DNA of 64,000 nucleotides, taken from Streptomyces sp. ADI95-17 (GTDB taxonomy: Bacteria > Actinomycetota > Actinomycetes > Streptomycetales > Streptomycetaceae). Shown here piece after piece: positions 53,356 through 62,308 of the stretch (positions within the stretch are counted from its first letter, which is position 1; each line of letters opens with the position of its first letter). The notes beneath the pieces were generated by a model, which worked only from the letters and a program-made list of their open reading frames with translations, was not told the origin of the DNA and made no database searches. Position numbers and translations under genes: made by a program. The stretch lies in NCBI RefSeq assembly GCF_003846175.1, contig NZ_ML123049.1:608841-672840 (forward strand), written 5' to 3'.

Positions 53356-53985
53356 TCAGACGCCCTTCAGCGCGCCCTCCGCCGAGGTCAGGCAGCGCTG
53401 CGCCAGTGCCGCCGGGCCCTGTGACCCGGCGGCCGGGGCGTCGCCGGCCGCCCAGGTCTCCACCGCGGCCCGCACCGCCGCGCCGGCCACCCCGGCCGTC
53501 AGCCGGATGTCCAGTGAACCGGCTCCGTCCGGGAGTCCGGCGCGTGCCGCGAGGACCCCGGTCAGGGTGACGTCCGATTCGTGGCACGCGTCGTTCCACA
53601 CCGACTGGAGAGCCGGGCTCTGCGTCGCCATCCTCAGCAGCGACCGCACCCACTCCAGGGACTCCGCCGCCGCCGTGTCACCGGGCGGCGGAGTCAGCGC
53701 CCGTGCCGCCGCGTGCCGCAGTGCGTCCGGCAGCGACAGGCCGGCCGGGGCGTCCCGGACAGCCTCCACCCACTGCCGGGCCCCGGCGGCGAGCAGCGGG
53801 GCGATGGCCTCCTCCTTGGTCGCGAAATAGCGGTAGAAGGTGCGCGGGGCGACACCCGCGGCGCGCGCGATGTCCTCGGCGCGGGTGGGCCGCAGGCCGT
53901 GTTCCACGAAGAGCGCCGCCGCCGTGCGGGCGATATCCAGTCGGGTCGCGGCCTTGCGCCGCTCCGTCAATGAGCCACCTTGCAT
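53356..53985 (-). CDS. TetR-family transcriptional regulator
   Basis: 209 aa. The N-terminal HTH is typical: RLDIARTAAALFVEHGLRPT, IARAAGVAPRTFYRYFATKE (about 20-60). The ligand domain is Ala-rich. ATG at 53985; a TTG 15 bases further in has AAGGTGG before it and may be the true start. Divergent from a solute-binding protein gene, with two related palindromes between them, so it probably represses both genes. Confidence 0.83.
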   Translation of the reverse strand: MQGGSLTERRKAATRLDIARTAAALFVEHGLRPTRAEDIARAAGVAPRTFYRYFATKEEAIAPLLAAGARQWVEAVRDAPAGLSLPDALRHAAARALTPPPGDTAAAESLEWVRSLLRMATQSPALQSVWNDACHESDVTLTGVLAARAGLPDGAGSLDIRLTAGVAGAAVRAAVETWAAGDAPAAGSQGPAALAQRCLTSAEGALKGV

Positions 53986-54039
53986 GCGGATCAGGTTATG
54001 CCCTCGACCTCCTCGGTCCGGTGGGCCCAAGTCACCGTT

Positions 54040-54072
54040 AGGCAGAAGTTGCCTGTGTGGCAGAATCTGCCA
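54040..54072. promoter_or_regulatory. Double operator between tetR and SBP gene
   Basis: AGGCAGAAGTTGCCT (54040-54054) and TGGCAGAATCTGCCA (54058-54072) are 15-base inverted repeats 18 bases apart; the second is a perfect palindrome. Probable sites for the divergent TetR protein. Confidence 0.65.
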
Positions 54073-54099
54073 TTAGTGCATGTGTTGGGCTAGCAAGAG

Positions 54100-55380
54100 G
54101 TGGCAAGAGCGGTGCGTCGGCGGCAGTTCCTTCTTCAGACGGCCGGCCTCGCCGGCACCACGGCCGCGCTGGGGCTCACCGGCTGTTCGGCGAGCAAGGA
54201 TGTGAAGCTCCATCTGCTCGTGGCCAGTTACGACAAGAGCATCGGTGCTTCGCTCGGCGACCAGTGGGACGCCGTCGCCGCGGCTTTCGAGAAGCAGCAC
54301 GCCGGGATCAGGATCGAGCTGGAGCGGGTTTCCTACACCAAGATCGACAAGACGCTCGCCCAGCGGGTCGAGGAGGGCCGGGCGCCCGACATCGCGCAGT
54401 CGAACATCTTCGCGCCGTACGCCGAGGACGGCCGTCTCTACGACATGAGCCAGCTGTTCGACATCGCCACTCAGGCCGACTTCATCCGGTCCTTCACCGA
54501 CGCGGGCACGGTCCGCGACGCCACCTACGGCATTCCGTTCCTGGCCAGCACGCCCCGGCTCTTCTACAACAAGGAGCTGTTCCGGCGGGCCCGCATCAGC
54601 GGTGCCCCCACGTCGTGGGACGAACTGCGGGCGTCCGCCCAGGCGCTGAAGGCGATCGGCGTGAAGACGCCGTACGGGCTCCAGCTCGGCCCCGAGGCGG
54701 CCGAGGACGAGGCCCTGTCCTGGCTGCTCGCGGCCGGCGGCGGCTACACGAGTGAGCTCGCGGAGTACGACTTCGTGAAGCCGGAGAACGTCGAGGCCCT
54801 GACCTGGCTGCGGGACGAGCTGGTCGCCGAGGGGCTGGCGGGTGCCGACCCCATGAAACTCAACCGGACCGACGCGTACACCCAGTTCATGCGCAGCGAG
54901 ATCGGCATGATGATCGGCCACCCCATGCTGATGGGCGCGGCCGATCAGGCCAAACTCCCCTATGCGCACGCCGCGTTCCCCAAGAAGGACGGCGGCGCCG
55001 CCCCTCCGGTGGGGATCAGCGACTGGCTGATGGCGTTCCGGCGCAACGACCACCGCAAGGAGTGCGGCGCCTTCCTCTCGTTCCTCTACAGCGGGAAGTC
55101 CGCCCTGACCTACGGCGGCAGCCAGTCCGCGCTGCCCGTGACGTACTCCGCATCCGACGCGGCGACCGGGAAGCCCGCCGAGCAGCCGCTCTCACCGTTC
55201 ATCGAGCAGCTGGCGAACGCCCAGTTCGCACCGGTCAACATGCGTTCCTGGCCCGCCGTCCGGGGCGCCATCCGCACCGATGTGGGCCAGGCGGTACTGA
55301 AGGGCGGCGAGCCCGAGACCGTTCTCGCGTCGCTCGACGAGTCGGCGGTCAAGGCGGACATGGAGGCGGCGACCTCCTGA
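54100..55380 (+). CDS. ABC-transporter solute-binding lipoprotein (orphan)
   Basis: 426 aa. The N terminus RRRQFLLQTAGLAGTTAALGLTGC has twin-arginine character and a lipobox Cys near residue 29. The mature part is a type 1 extracellular solute-binding protein: QWDAVAAAFEKQHAGIRIELE, YGIPFLASTPRLFYNKELF and DWLMAFRRNDHRKE are typical of sugar binders. No permease or ATPase gene is adjacent. GTG at 54100 is used; GTG at 54112 is possible. Expression is probably governed by the divergent TetR. Confidence 0.85.
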   Translation: MARAVRRRQFLLQTAGLAGTTAALGLTGCSASKDVKLHLLVASYDKSIGASLGDQWDAVAAAFEKQHAGIRIELERVSYTKIDKTLAQRVEEGRAPDIAQSNIFAPYAEDGRLYDMSQLFDIATQADFIRSFTDAGTVRDATYGIPFLASTPRLFYNKELFRRARISGAPTSWDELRASAQALKAIGVKTPYGLQLGPEAAEDEALSWLLAAGGGYTSELAEYDFVKPENVEALTWLRDELVAEGLAGADPMKLNRTDAYTQFMRSEIGMMIGHPMLMGAADQAKLPYAHAAFPKKDGGAAPPVGISDWLMAFRRNDHRKECGAFLSFLYSGKSALTYGGSQSALPVTYSASDAATGKPAEQPLSPFIEQLANAQFAPVNMRSWPAVRGAIRTDVGQAVLKGGEPETVLASLDESAVKADMEAATS

Positions 55381-55391
55381 CGGCCACGCAC

Positions 55392-55427
55392 CTCCGCCCC
55401 CGGCGCTGTGCGGTGCCGGGGGCGGAG
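55392..55427. terminator. Bidirectional terminator, SBP gene and aceB
   Basis: CTCCGCCCCCGGC (55392-55404) pairs with GCCGGGGGCGGAG (55415-55427), a 13-bp stem with a 10-base loop, between convergent genes. Confidence 0.65.
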
Positions 55428-55451
55428 CTGTGCGGCCGGGTGGTGCGGGGC

Positions 55452-57071
55452 TCAGCCCAGCTGCTCGTACGCCGGGAGCGTCAGGAAGTCCGCGTAGTCC
55501 TGGTCCAGGGAGACCTGGAGCAGGAGGTCGTGGGCCTGCTGCCACTTGCCGGCGGCGAACGCCTCGTCGCCGATCTCCGCGCGGATCGCGGCGAGTTCCT
55601 CGGCGGCGACCTCGCGGGCCAGCTTCGCCGTGGCGTGCTTGCCGTTCTCGAAGACCACGTCCGCGTTGATCCACTGCCAGATCTGTGAGCGGGAGATCTC
55701 CGCGGTGGCGGCGTCCTCCATCAGGTTGAAGATGGCGACCGCGCCCATGCCGCGCAGCCAGGCCTCGATGTAGCGGATGCCGACCGCGACGGCGTTGCGC
55801 AGGCCCTCGTAGGTGGGCTTGGCGTCCAGGGTGTCGATGGCGATCAGGTCACCGGCGGCCACCGCGACGTCCTCGCGCAGGCGCTCCTTCTGGTTCGGCC
55901 TCTCGCCGAGGACCGCGTCGAAGGACGCCATGGCGATCGGGACCAGGTCCGGGTGGGCGACCCAGGAGCCGTCGAAGCCGTCGTTCGCCTCGCGGTCCTT
56001 GTCGGCCTTGACCTTCTCGAACGCGACCTTGTTGACCTCGGCGTCGCGGCGGGACGGGATGAAGGCGGCCATGCCGCCGATGGCGTGCGCGCCGCGCTTG
56101 TGGCAGGTGCGGACCAGGAGTTCGGTGTACGCGCGCATGAACGGGGCGGTCATCGTCACCGCGTTGCGGTCCGGCAGGACGAACTTGGAGCCGCCGTCGC
56201 GGAAGTTCTTGACGATGGAGAAGAGATAGTCCCAACGTCCCGCGTTCAGCCCGGAGGCGTGGTCGCGGAGCTCGTAGAGGATCTCCTCCATCTCGTACGC
56301 GGCGGTGATCGTCTCGATCAGGACGGTCGCGCGGACCGTGCCCTGCGGGATGCCGACGTAGTCCTGGGCGAAGACGAAGATGTCGTTCCAGAGGCGGGCC
56401 TCCAGGTGCGACTCCGTCTTCGGGAGGTAGAAGTACGGGCCCTTGCCGAGGTCGATCAGGCGCTGGGCGTTGTGGAAGAAGTAGAGGCCGAAGTCGACCA
56501 GCGCGCCGGGCACCGGGGTGCCGTCGAGCTGGAGGTGACGCTCGTTCAGGTGCCAGCCCCGGGGGCGGGTGACGACCGTGGCGAGCTCGTCGGCGGGCCG
56601 CAGGGCGTACGACTTGCCGGACTTCGGGTCCGTGAAGTCGATGGAGCGGGTGTAGGCGTCGATCAGGTTGAGCTGGCCGAGGACGACGTTCTCCCACGTG
56701 GGGGCGGACGCGTCCTCGAAGTCGGCGAGCCAGACCTTCGCGCCCGAGTTCAGGGCGTTGATGGTCATCTTGCGGTCGGTCGGACCGGTGATCTCCACCC
56801 GGCGGTCGTTCAGCGCGGCCGGGGCCGGCGCGACCTTCCAGGAGTCGTCCGCGCGGATGGCCGCCGTCTCGGGCAGGAAGTCCAGCGTGGAGGTGCGGGC
56901 GATCTCGGCGCGGCGCTCGCCGCGGCGGGCGAGCAGCTCGTCACGGCGCGGCGTGAACTGCCGGTGCAGCTCGGCCACGAACGCGAGGGCCGCGTCGGTC
57001 AGGACCTCGTCCTGCCGGGGCAGGGGCTCGGCATCGACGATGGCCAGCGGGGACGGCGCTGGTGCGGACAT
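55452..57071 (-). CDS. aceB: Malate synthase A
   Basis: 539 aa, the short (A-type) malate synthase. Condenses glyoxylate with acetyl-CoA to malate. VVTRPRGWHLNERHL contains the active-site Arg, VRATVLIETITAAYEMEEILYELRDH the Mg-binding Glu, and RSQIWQWINADVVFENG belongs to the C-terminal plug. ATG at 57071 with GAAGGAG upstream. No isocitrate lyase is in the window, and box A/box B sites precede it, so it probably serves glyoxylate from allantoin. Confidence 0.93.
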   Translation of the reverse strand: MSAPAPSPLAIVDAEPLPRQDEVLTDAALAFVAELHRQFTPRRDELLARRGERRAEIARTSTLDFLPETAAIRADDSWKVAPAPAALNDRRVEITGPTDRKMTINALNSGAKVWLADFEDASAPTWENVVLGQLNLIDAYTRSIDFTDPKSGKSYALRPADELATVVTRPRGWHLNERHLQLDGTPVPGALVDFGLYFFHNAQRLIDLGKGPYFYLPKTESHLEARLWNDIFVFAQDYVGIPQGTVRATVLIETITAAYEMEEILYELRDHASGLNAGRWDYLFSIVKNFRDGGSKFVLPDRNAVTMTAPFMRAYTELLVRTCHKRGAHAIGGMAAFIPSRRDAEVNKVAFEKVKADKDREANDGFDGSWVAHPDLVPIAMASFDAVLGERPNQKERLREDVAVAAGDLIAIDTLDAKPTYEGLRNAVAVGIRYIEAWLRGMGAVAIFNLMEDAATAEISRSQIWQWINADVVFENGKHATAKLAREVAAEELAAIRAEIGDEAFAAGKWQQAHDLLLQVSLDQDYADFLTLPAYEQLG

Positions 57072-57193
57072 GAGCTGTCACTCCTTCAGCGGGCGGTGCG
57101 GGCGGCGTCTCACGGCCGCCGGGTCGCCTGAAATGGCACGGCGTGCCAGGGCTCCGGGATACGGGCGTGGAAGCCGTCCGAGGTGCAGAGGGC

Positions 57194-57247
57194 TTCTGAC
57201 CAGTGGATAGTAGTTTCCTCATGGTGGAAGTTCAATGGTTTGTTGAT
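57194..57247 (-). promoter_or_regulatory. Box A pair and box B upstream of aceB
   Basis: TTCCTCATGGTGGAA (57215-57229) is a box A. A weaker copy TTCTGACCAGTGGAT lies exactly 21 bases away (57194-57208). TTCAATGGTTTGTTGAT (57231-57247) is a box B relative, one base from box A. No clear -35/-10 pair was found. Confidence 0.5.
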
Positions 57248-57305
57248 GTCGAGATTCTCCGGGTCGACAGAAGTGGCCCGGTGCTGGCGCAGCGTGCCAG
57301 CCCGG

Positions 57306-57911
57306 TCACCCGAGGTGTCTCAGGTCCTCCACCGTGTCGATGTCGTACGCCTGAGCCACATCGGAACACTCGACGAGCGTGATCGCATCGCGGTGCGCCC
57401 GCAGGTACGCCCGGGCACCCTGGTCACCCACCGCCCCCGCCGCGATCTCCGCCCACAGCTCCGCCCCGAACAGCACCGGATGGCCCCGTTCCCCGCCGTA
57501 GGCGGCGGCCGCGATCCCCGACCGGGAGCGGTACGCCGAACGCACCCGGGCCACCGCGTCCGCACCGATCCCCGGCTGATCGACCAGGAGGACGAGCGCC
57601 GCGTCCGCCCCCGTGGCCGCCAGCGCCCCGAGCCCCGCCCGCAGCGACGAGCCCATGCCCTCGGCCCACCCGGGGTTGACGGTGACCGGGCAGCCGGTGA
57701 GATCGGCCCTGGCCCGTACCCGCTCGGCCGACGCGCCCAGCACCACATGGACGGGGCCGCAGCCGCCGTCCCGCAGTACCCGCACCGCGTGCTCGACCAG
57801 TGGCCGGCCATGGTGTTCGAGCAGTGCCTTGGGCCGCCCGCCGAGCCGCCGGCCGCCGCCCGCGGCCAGCAGCAGCCCGGCGACCTTCGGGGTCGGTGTT
57901 GTCGCAGTCAT
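57306..57911 (-). CDS. MobA-like nucleotidyltransferase (probable molybdopterin cytidylyltransferase)
   Basis: 201 aa. GLLLAAGGGRRLGGRPKALLEHHGRPLVEHA is the NTP-binding start, VLLVDQPGI the metal-binding Asp motif and RGHPVLFGAELW is typical of MocA-type enzymes. It probably adds CMP to the molybdenum cofactor for a xanthine dehydrogenase, which would supply urate to this region. That enzyme's genes are not in the window. ATG at 57911 without a clear ribosome site. Confidence 0.8.
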   Translation of the reverse strand: MTATTPTPKVAGLLLAAGGGRRLGGRPKALLEHHGRPLVEHAVRVLRDGGCGPVHVVLGASAERVRARADLTGCPVTVNPGWAEGMGSSLRAGLGALAATGADAALVLLVDQPGIGADAVARVRSAYRSRSGIAAAAYGGERGHPVLFGAELWAEIAAGAVGDQGARAYLRAHRDAITLVECSDVAQAYDIDTVEDLRHLG

Positions 57912-58191
57912 GCGGTCTGGATACCCCGGCACGCCCCGGACGTGCACCTCTCGCACCCCTCGTACTCCCTTTGCACACCCTTCGCGCAAGCAAGCTGAGA
58001 CGGGTGCGGGCGGGAACGCCGTCCACCGGGATCCACACAGATCACCCTTACGGGACACCCCGAATTCCGTCCGCGGAGTGGCGCTCGGCAGCTGTCATGG
58101 CGTTAACTTGCGCGCACGCCCGGACACTTGACCAATGGTGTGGGGACCGGTCGGAACACTGGCACAAGGATGTGCGAGGGGGAGTGCTTTG

Positions 58192-58500
58192 TTGCGAAGC
58201 GTGGGGCAGACGCGGGTGACCGGCAGCGAGGACCCGAGGGTGACGGAGCTGCGTACGGCCGTCTCCCGGCTCCGCCGCGAGCTGGCCGGGCATCCGCGCG
58301 AATTCCCGGACCGGGGGATCGCCGAGGACGAACTGGCCGCGCTGGACGCGATGGCGGCGAGCGGTGTCCCCGAGATTCCGCGGCTGCGCCGTTCACTGCT
58401 GCTGATCGCCGGCGCGATCGGCTCCGTGAGCGCACTGGCGTCCGCGCTCAGGGACGTACGGGTGGCCGTCGACCTCTTCGGTGAGCCGCCGCGCGGCTGA
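58192..58500 (+). CDS. DUF5955-like small helical protein
   Basis: 102 aa. VTGSEDPRVTELRTAVSRL, EFPDRGIAEDELAALDAM and LRRSLLLIAGAIGSVSAL are conserved-looking blocks of a family common in Streptomyces; the family number is from memory. The start is uncertain: TTG at 58192 has GGGGGAG 8 bases before it, while GTG at 58216 is an alternative. The last helix is hydrophobic. Function unknown. Gap 57912-58191 shows no clear site. Confidence 0.6.
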   Translation: MRSVGQTRVTGSEDPRVTELRTAVSRLRRELAGHPREFPDRGIAEDELAALDAMAASGVPEIPRLRRSLLLIAGAIGSVSALASALRDVRVAVDLFGEPPRG

Positions 58501-58528
58501 CCGGTGACCCGGCGGCGGGGCGACGGGG

Positions 58529-59167
58529 TCAGCGGCGGATGAGCCTGCGGGCCGTCGCCGCCGCGACCGCCGAGGTGCGCGAGTCCACGCCCAGCTTGGC
58601 GTAGATGTGCACCAGATGGGACTTCACCGTCGCCTGGCTGAGGAAGAGCCGCTTGCTGATCTGCAGGTTCGACAGCCCCTCGCCGACCAGTTGCAGTACC
58701 TCCAGTTCGCGCTTGGTCAGGGCTTCCGCGGGGGTGCGCATGCGGTCCATCAGGCGGTGCGCGACGGCCGGCGCCAGCGCCGACCGGCCCGCCGCGGCCG
58801 TGCGTACCGCCGCCGCCAGCTCCTCCGGCGGGGCGTCCTTGAGCAGATAGCCGGCGGCGCCCGCCTCGACGGCGGCCAGGATGTCGGCGTCCGAGTCGTA
58901 CGTGGTGAGGATCAGGACGCGGGGCGCGCCCGGCTGCGCGGTGATCGCCGCGGTGGCCTGCGATCCGTGCATGCCCGCGCCGAACTGGAGGTCCATGAGG
59001 ACGACGTCGAACCCGCCGGTCGCGGCGAGCGAGACGGCCCGCTCGGCCGTGGCCGCCTCGGCGACCACCCGGAAACCGGGTTCGGAGTCGAGCACGGCGC
59101 GCAGCCCCGCCCGTACCACGGGGTGGTCGTCGGCGAGCAGCAGCCTGATGGGGTCGGGGGTGGTCAT
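58529..59167 (-). CDS. NarL/LuxR-type response regulator
   Basis: 212 aa. The receiver domain has LLLADDHPVVRAGL, phospho-acceptor Asp59 (FDVVLMDLQFG) and LLKDAPPEEL (Lys near 105). A LuxR HTH follows (LTKRELEVLQLVGEGLSN, LSQATVKSHLVHIYAKLGV). The stop of the kinase gene overlaps its neighbour by 4 bases: it starts inside the end of the sensor kinase gene, so both are co-translated. Confidence 0.92.
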   Translation of the reverse strand: MTTPDPIRLLLADDHPVVRAGLRAVLDSEPGFRVVAEAATAERAVSLAATGGFDVVLMDLQFGAGMHGSQATAAITAQPGAPRVLILTTYDSDADILAAVEAGAAGYLLKDAPPEELAAAVRTAAAGRSALAPAVAHRLMDRMRTPAEALTKRELEVLQLVGEGLSNLQISKRLFLSQATVKSHLVHIYAKLGVDSRTSAVAAATARRLIRR

Positions 59168-60372
59168 GCGGCGTCCTGTCCTGGCCGGCCGTCGGGGATC
59201 GGGAGCGGAAGGGTGAGGGCGACGGCGGTGCCCTGACCGGGGGCGGATTCGACACTGAGCGTGCCGCCCAGGGAACGGGCGCGCGCCCGCATCGCGGGCA
59301 GCCCGAAGCCCCCGGCGTCCTGGTCCGCGACGACCGGGCCGCGGCCCGGGACGAACCCCCGGCCGTCGTCGACGACGTCCAGCGACACCGAGGTGTCCAT
59401 GAAGCTGAGGGTGATCTCCGCGCGCCCGGCCCCGGCGTGCCGCACCGTATTGGCCAGCGCGGACTGGGCGGTGCGCAGCAGCGCCACCTCGTACGGGGTG
59501 GGCAGCTCCACCGGTGTGCCGCTCACCGCGAACTGCACCGTGAGGCCGGGGCCCGTGGTGCGGGACGAGAGGCGTTCCAGGGCGGCCGCCAGGGAGCCGT
59601 TCTCCAGGTCCGGCGGCGACAGGGCGCGGACGAAGCGGCGGGCCTCGGCGAGGTTGTCCTGGGCGGCCTCGCGGGCCCGGCGGACGTGCGGGGTGGCGGG
59701 GGCGTCGGCGGGCAGGGTGCGTTCGGCGGCGCGCAGCAGCAACTGGATGCTGGACAGGCCCTGGGCGAGGGTGTCGTGGATCTCGCGGGCCAGCCGCTCA
59801 CGTTCGGCGAGCGTGCCCGCGGTGCGTTCCGCCGCGGCCAGCTCCGCCCGGGTCGACATCAGCTCCTCGATGAGCTCCCGGCGCCGTTCGCTCTCCCGGA
59901 ACAGCGCCTCGTACCCGAGGACCGTCGCGACCGCCACCGCCGCCCCGAGCAGCGGACCGATGAAGGTGCCCGGTGTGACGGGCTCGCCGTGCAGCACGAA
60001 GCAGGCGATGGCGGCGGCCGCGGTGAGCGCGACGGCGGGCAGCGCCCAGCGGGTCGGCAGCAGGTGCAGTTGCAGGAAGTACAGCGGGAAGGCCACCCAC
60101 AGGGCCTCCGGCGACAGGACGAGCAGCGCCAGCCACACGGCGCCCAGCGCCGCCAGCCACAGCGCGCCCGCGCGGGTGCGGGGCTGCACGGCGGGGGCGA
60201 GTGCGCCCGCCGCGTAGACGGCGGCCATCAGACAGCTGACCGCGACGACCGCCGCCGCGTGGGTGCCGTCGCCGACGGCCCGTACCGCCGCCAGTGCCAG
60301 CAGCCCCACCAGCAGCGCGTGCAGACACAGCCGCAGCGCGGCGGCGACCGGGGGATGGGCGCGGGAATCCAT
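59164..60372 (-). CDS. Sensor histidine kinase (HisKA_3 family)
   Basis: 402 aa. About five membrane helices (residues 10-155) precede a coiled linker and the HisKA_3 dimerisation domain, with phospho-His199 in LAREIHDTLAQGLSSIQLL. The HATPase domain is recognisable (SALANTVRHAGAG, VVDDGRGFVPG, GGFGLPAMRARA). ATG at 60372. Divergent from an ABC exporter that it probably controls, as in antibiotic or cell-envelope stress systems. Confidence 0.9.
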   Translation of the reverse strand: MDSRAHPPVAAALRLCLHALLVGLLALAAVRAVGDGTHAAAVVAVSCLMAAVYAAGALAPAVQPRTRAGALWLAALGAVWLALLVLSPEALWVAFPLYFLQLHLLPTRWALPAVALTAAAAIACFVLHGEPVTPGTFIGPLLGAAVAVATVLGYEALFRESERRRELIEELMSTRAELAAAERTAGTLAERERLAREIHDTLAQGLSSIQLLLRAAERTLPADAPATPHVRRAREAAQDNLAEARRFVRALSPPDLENGSLAAALERLSSRTTGPGLTVQFAVSGTPVELPTPYEVALLRTAQSALANTVRHAGAGRAEITLSFMDTSVSLDVVDDGRGFVPGRGPVVADQDAGGFGLPAMRARARSLGGTLSVESAPGQGTAVALTLPLPIPDGRPGQDAA

Positions 60373-60482
60373 GATTCGTCCAGCGTAGACGGGGGGTGCC
60401 GGGGGCCGGTCAATCGAAAGGTTGATGTCGGGCCCCACCGCCGAGCGATGTTTCCGGGCGCCCGGCGGCCGAGGCTGGGAGC

Positions 60483-61577
60483 ATGTTCGTCGCATGGAGA
60501 GATCTCCGGTTCGCCAAGGGCCGGTTCGCGCTCATGGGCTCGGTCGTGGTGCTGATCACGCTGCTCGTGGGTCTGTTGTCCGGCCTCACCGCCGGCCTGG
60601 CCCGGGAGAACACCTCGGCCGTCACCGGGCTGAACGCCGACCACCTCGCGTTCGCCGCCCCGCCCGACGGCCGGTCCGTGTCCTTCACCGACTCGGTCGT
60701 GAAGGAGGACGCCTGGCGGAGCTGGGCGAAGCGGCCCGGGGTGAGCGGCGCGGAGCCGCTCGGCATCCGCACGCTCAACGCCGTCGCGGACCGGGGGGAG
60801 CGCACGGCCGCCGTGTCGGCGTTCGGGATCGAGCCGGACGGGGACCTGGCGCCCACCGGCGGAGCCCGGGTCGGGGCGGGGAAGGTGGTGCTGTCCCGGC
60901 AGGCCGCCGACGACCTGGCGGCGGGGGCCGGTGACCGGCTGCGGCTCGGTGCCACCGAGGTCACCGTCGAGGCCGTCGCGGGGGACGCCTCGTACAGCCA
61001 CACGCCCGTCGTGTGGACCTCGCTCGACGACTGGCAGCGGTTCGGCGCGGACGGTGGGGGCCCGGCCCGGCACGCCACGGTGATCGCCCTGACCACCACC
61101 GGCGGCGCCGACCTCGCCGCGGGCGACCGGGCGACCGGCACCAGCACGCTCTCGCTCGACGGCTCCCTCACCGCCATCGGCTCCTACCAGGCCGAGAACG
61201 GCTCGCTCCAGCTGATGCGCGGCTTCCTCTTCGCCATCTCCGCCCTGGTCATCGGCGCCTTCTTCACCGTCTGGACGATCCAGCGCAGCGGCGACGTCGC
61301 CGTGCTCAAGGCGCTCGGCGCCTCCACCCGGTACCTGCTGCGCGACGCGCTCGGGCAGGCCGTCGTGATGCTCGCCATCGGGACGGGCGTGGGCACCGCG
61401 CTCGCCTCCGGCATCGGCGCCCTGATCAGCGGCGGGGCCGTGCCCTTCGTCCTCGACGCGGCGACCGTGCTGGTCCCGGCGGCCGTCATGATCGTCCTCG
61501 GTGCCCTCGGGGCGGCCCTGTCCATCCGGCGGATCACCGCCGTCGACCCGCTCACCGCACTCGGGAGTGCCCGATGA
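60483..61577 (+). CDS. FtsX-like ABC transporter permease
   Basis: 364 aa. One N-terminal helix (MGSVVVLITLLVGLLSGLT), a large extracytoplasmic domain (about 45-235) and three C-terminal helices, the MacB/FtsX layout. VAVLKALGASTRYLLRD is the conserved cytoplasmic loop. It partners with the ATPase downstream, whose ATG overlaps its stop by 4 bases. It probably exports a peptide, lipid or drug. Confidence 0.88.
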   Translation: MFVAWRDLRFAKGRFALMGSVVVLITLLVGLLSGLTAGLARENTSAVTGLNADHLAFAAPPDGRSVSFTDSVVKEDAWRSWAKRPGVSGAEPLGIRTLNAVADRGERTAAVSAFGIEPDGDLAPTGGARVGAGKVVLSRQAADDLAAGAGDRLRLGATEVTVEAVAGDASYSHTPVVWTSLDDWQRFGADGGGPARHATVIALTTTGGADLAAGDRATGTSTLSLDGSLTAIGSYQAENGSLQLMRGFLFAISALVIGAFFTVWTIQRSGDVAVLKALGASTRYLLRDALGQAVVMLAIGTGVGTALASGIGALISGGAVPFVLDAATVLVPAAVMIVLGALGAALSIRRITAVDPLTALGSAR

Positions 61578-62254
61578 CCCTCACCCTCGCCGACGTCACC
61601 CTCACCTACCCCGACGGCGACGGCCGGCTCACCGCCCTCGACCGGATCTCGCTGGACGTACCGGCGGGTTCGCTCACCGCGGTCGTCGGACCGTCCGGCT
61701 CCGGCAAGTCCAGCCTGCTCGCGGTGGCCGCGACCCTGGTCACCCCGGACAGCGGCCGGGTGGTCGTCGCCGGCACGGAGACCGCCGGCCTCGGCCGCAA
61801 GCAGCAGGCGCGGCTGCGCCGCGAGCGCATCGGCATCGTCTTCCAGCAGCCCAATCTGCTGCCGTCGCTCACGGCGGCCGAACAGCTCCAGGTGATGGCC
61901 CATCTCTCGGGCGGCGCCGTACGCGCGGCCCGCGGCCGGGCGCTGGAACTGCTGGACGCGGTCGGCCTGGCGGACCAGGCCGGACGCAGGCCCCACCAGC
62001 TGTCGGGCGGGCAGCGGCAGCGGATCAACATCGCGCGGGCCCTGATGAACGATCCGGCGGTGCTGCTGGTCGACGAGCCGACCAGCGCGCTCGACCACGA
62101 GCGGGGCGCGGCGGTGCTGGACCTGCTGCTCGCGCTGACCCGGGAGCGGTCGACGGCCACGGTGCTGGTCACCCACGACCTGGCCCATCTGGACCGGGCG
62201 GACCGAACGGTCCGGATGGACGACGGCCGCCTGACGGTGCCGGAACCGGTCTGA
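61574..62254 (+). CDS. ABC transporter ATPase (LolD/MacB type)
   Basis: 226 aa. Walker A VGPSGSGKSSL, Q-loop FQQPNLLPSL, signature LSGGQRQRINIARAL, Walker B VLLVDEPTSALD and H-loop VTHDLAH are all intact. It energises the FtsX-like permease upstream, with which it is translationally coupled. Ends just before a strong bidirectional terminator. Confidence 0.95.
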   Translation: MTLTLADVTLTYPDGDGRLTALDRISLDVPAGSLTAVVGPSGSGKSSLLAVAATLVTPDSGRVVVAGTETAGLGRKQQARLRRERIGIVFQQPNLLPSLTAAEQLQVMAHLSGGAVRAARGRALELLDAVGLADQAGRRPHQLSGGQRQRINIARALMNDPAVLLVDEPTSALDHERGAAVLDLLLALTRERSTATVLVTHDLAHLDRADRTVRMDDGRLTVPEPV

Positions 62255-62268
62255 GACGCGGGGGACGT

Positions 62269-62305
62269 ACCGGGAGGGGGTGGCCGCCGGCCGCCCCCTC
62301 CCGGT
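62269..62305. terminator. Bidirectional terminator, ABC operon and allR
   Basis: ACCGGGAGGGGG (62269-62280) pairs with CCCCCTCCCGGT (62294-62305), 12 bp, with GGCC/GGCC in the loop, between convergent genes. Confidence 0.68.
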
Positions 62306-62308
62306 GTC

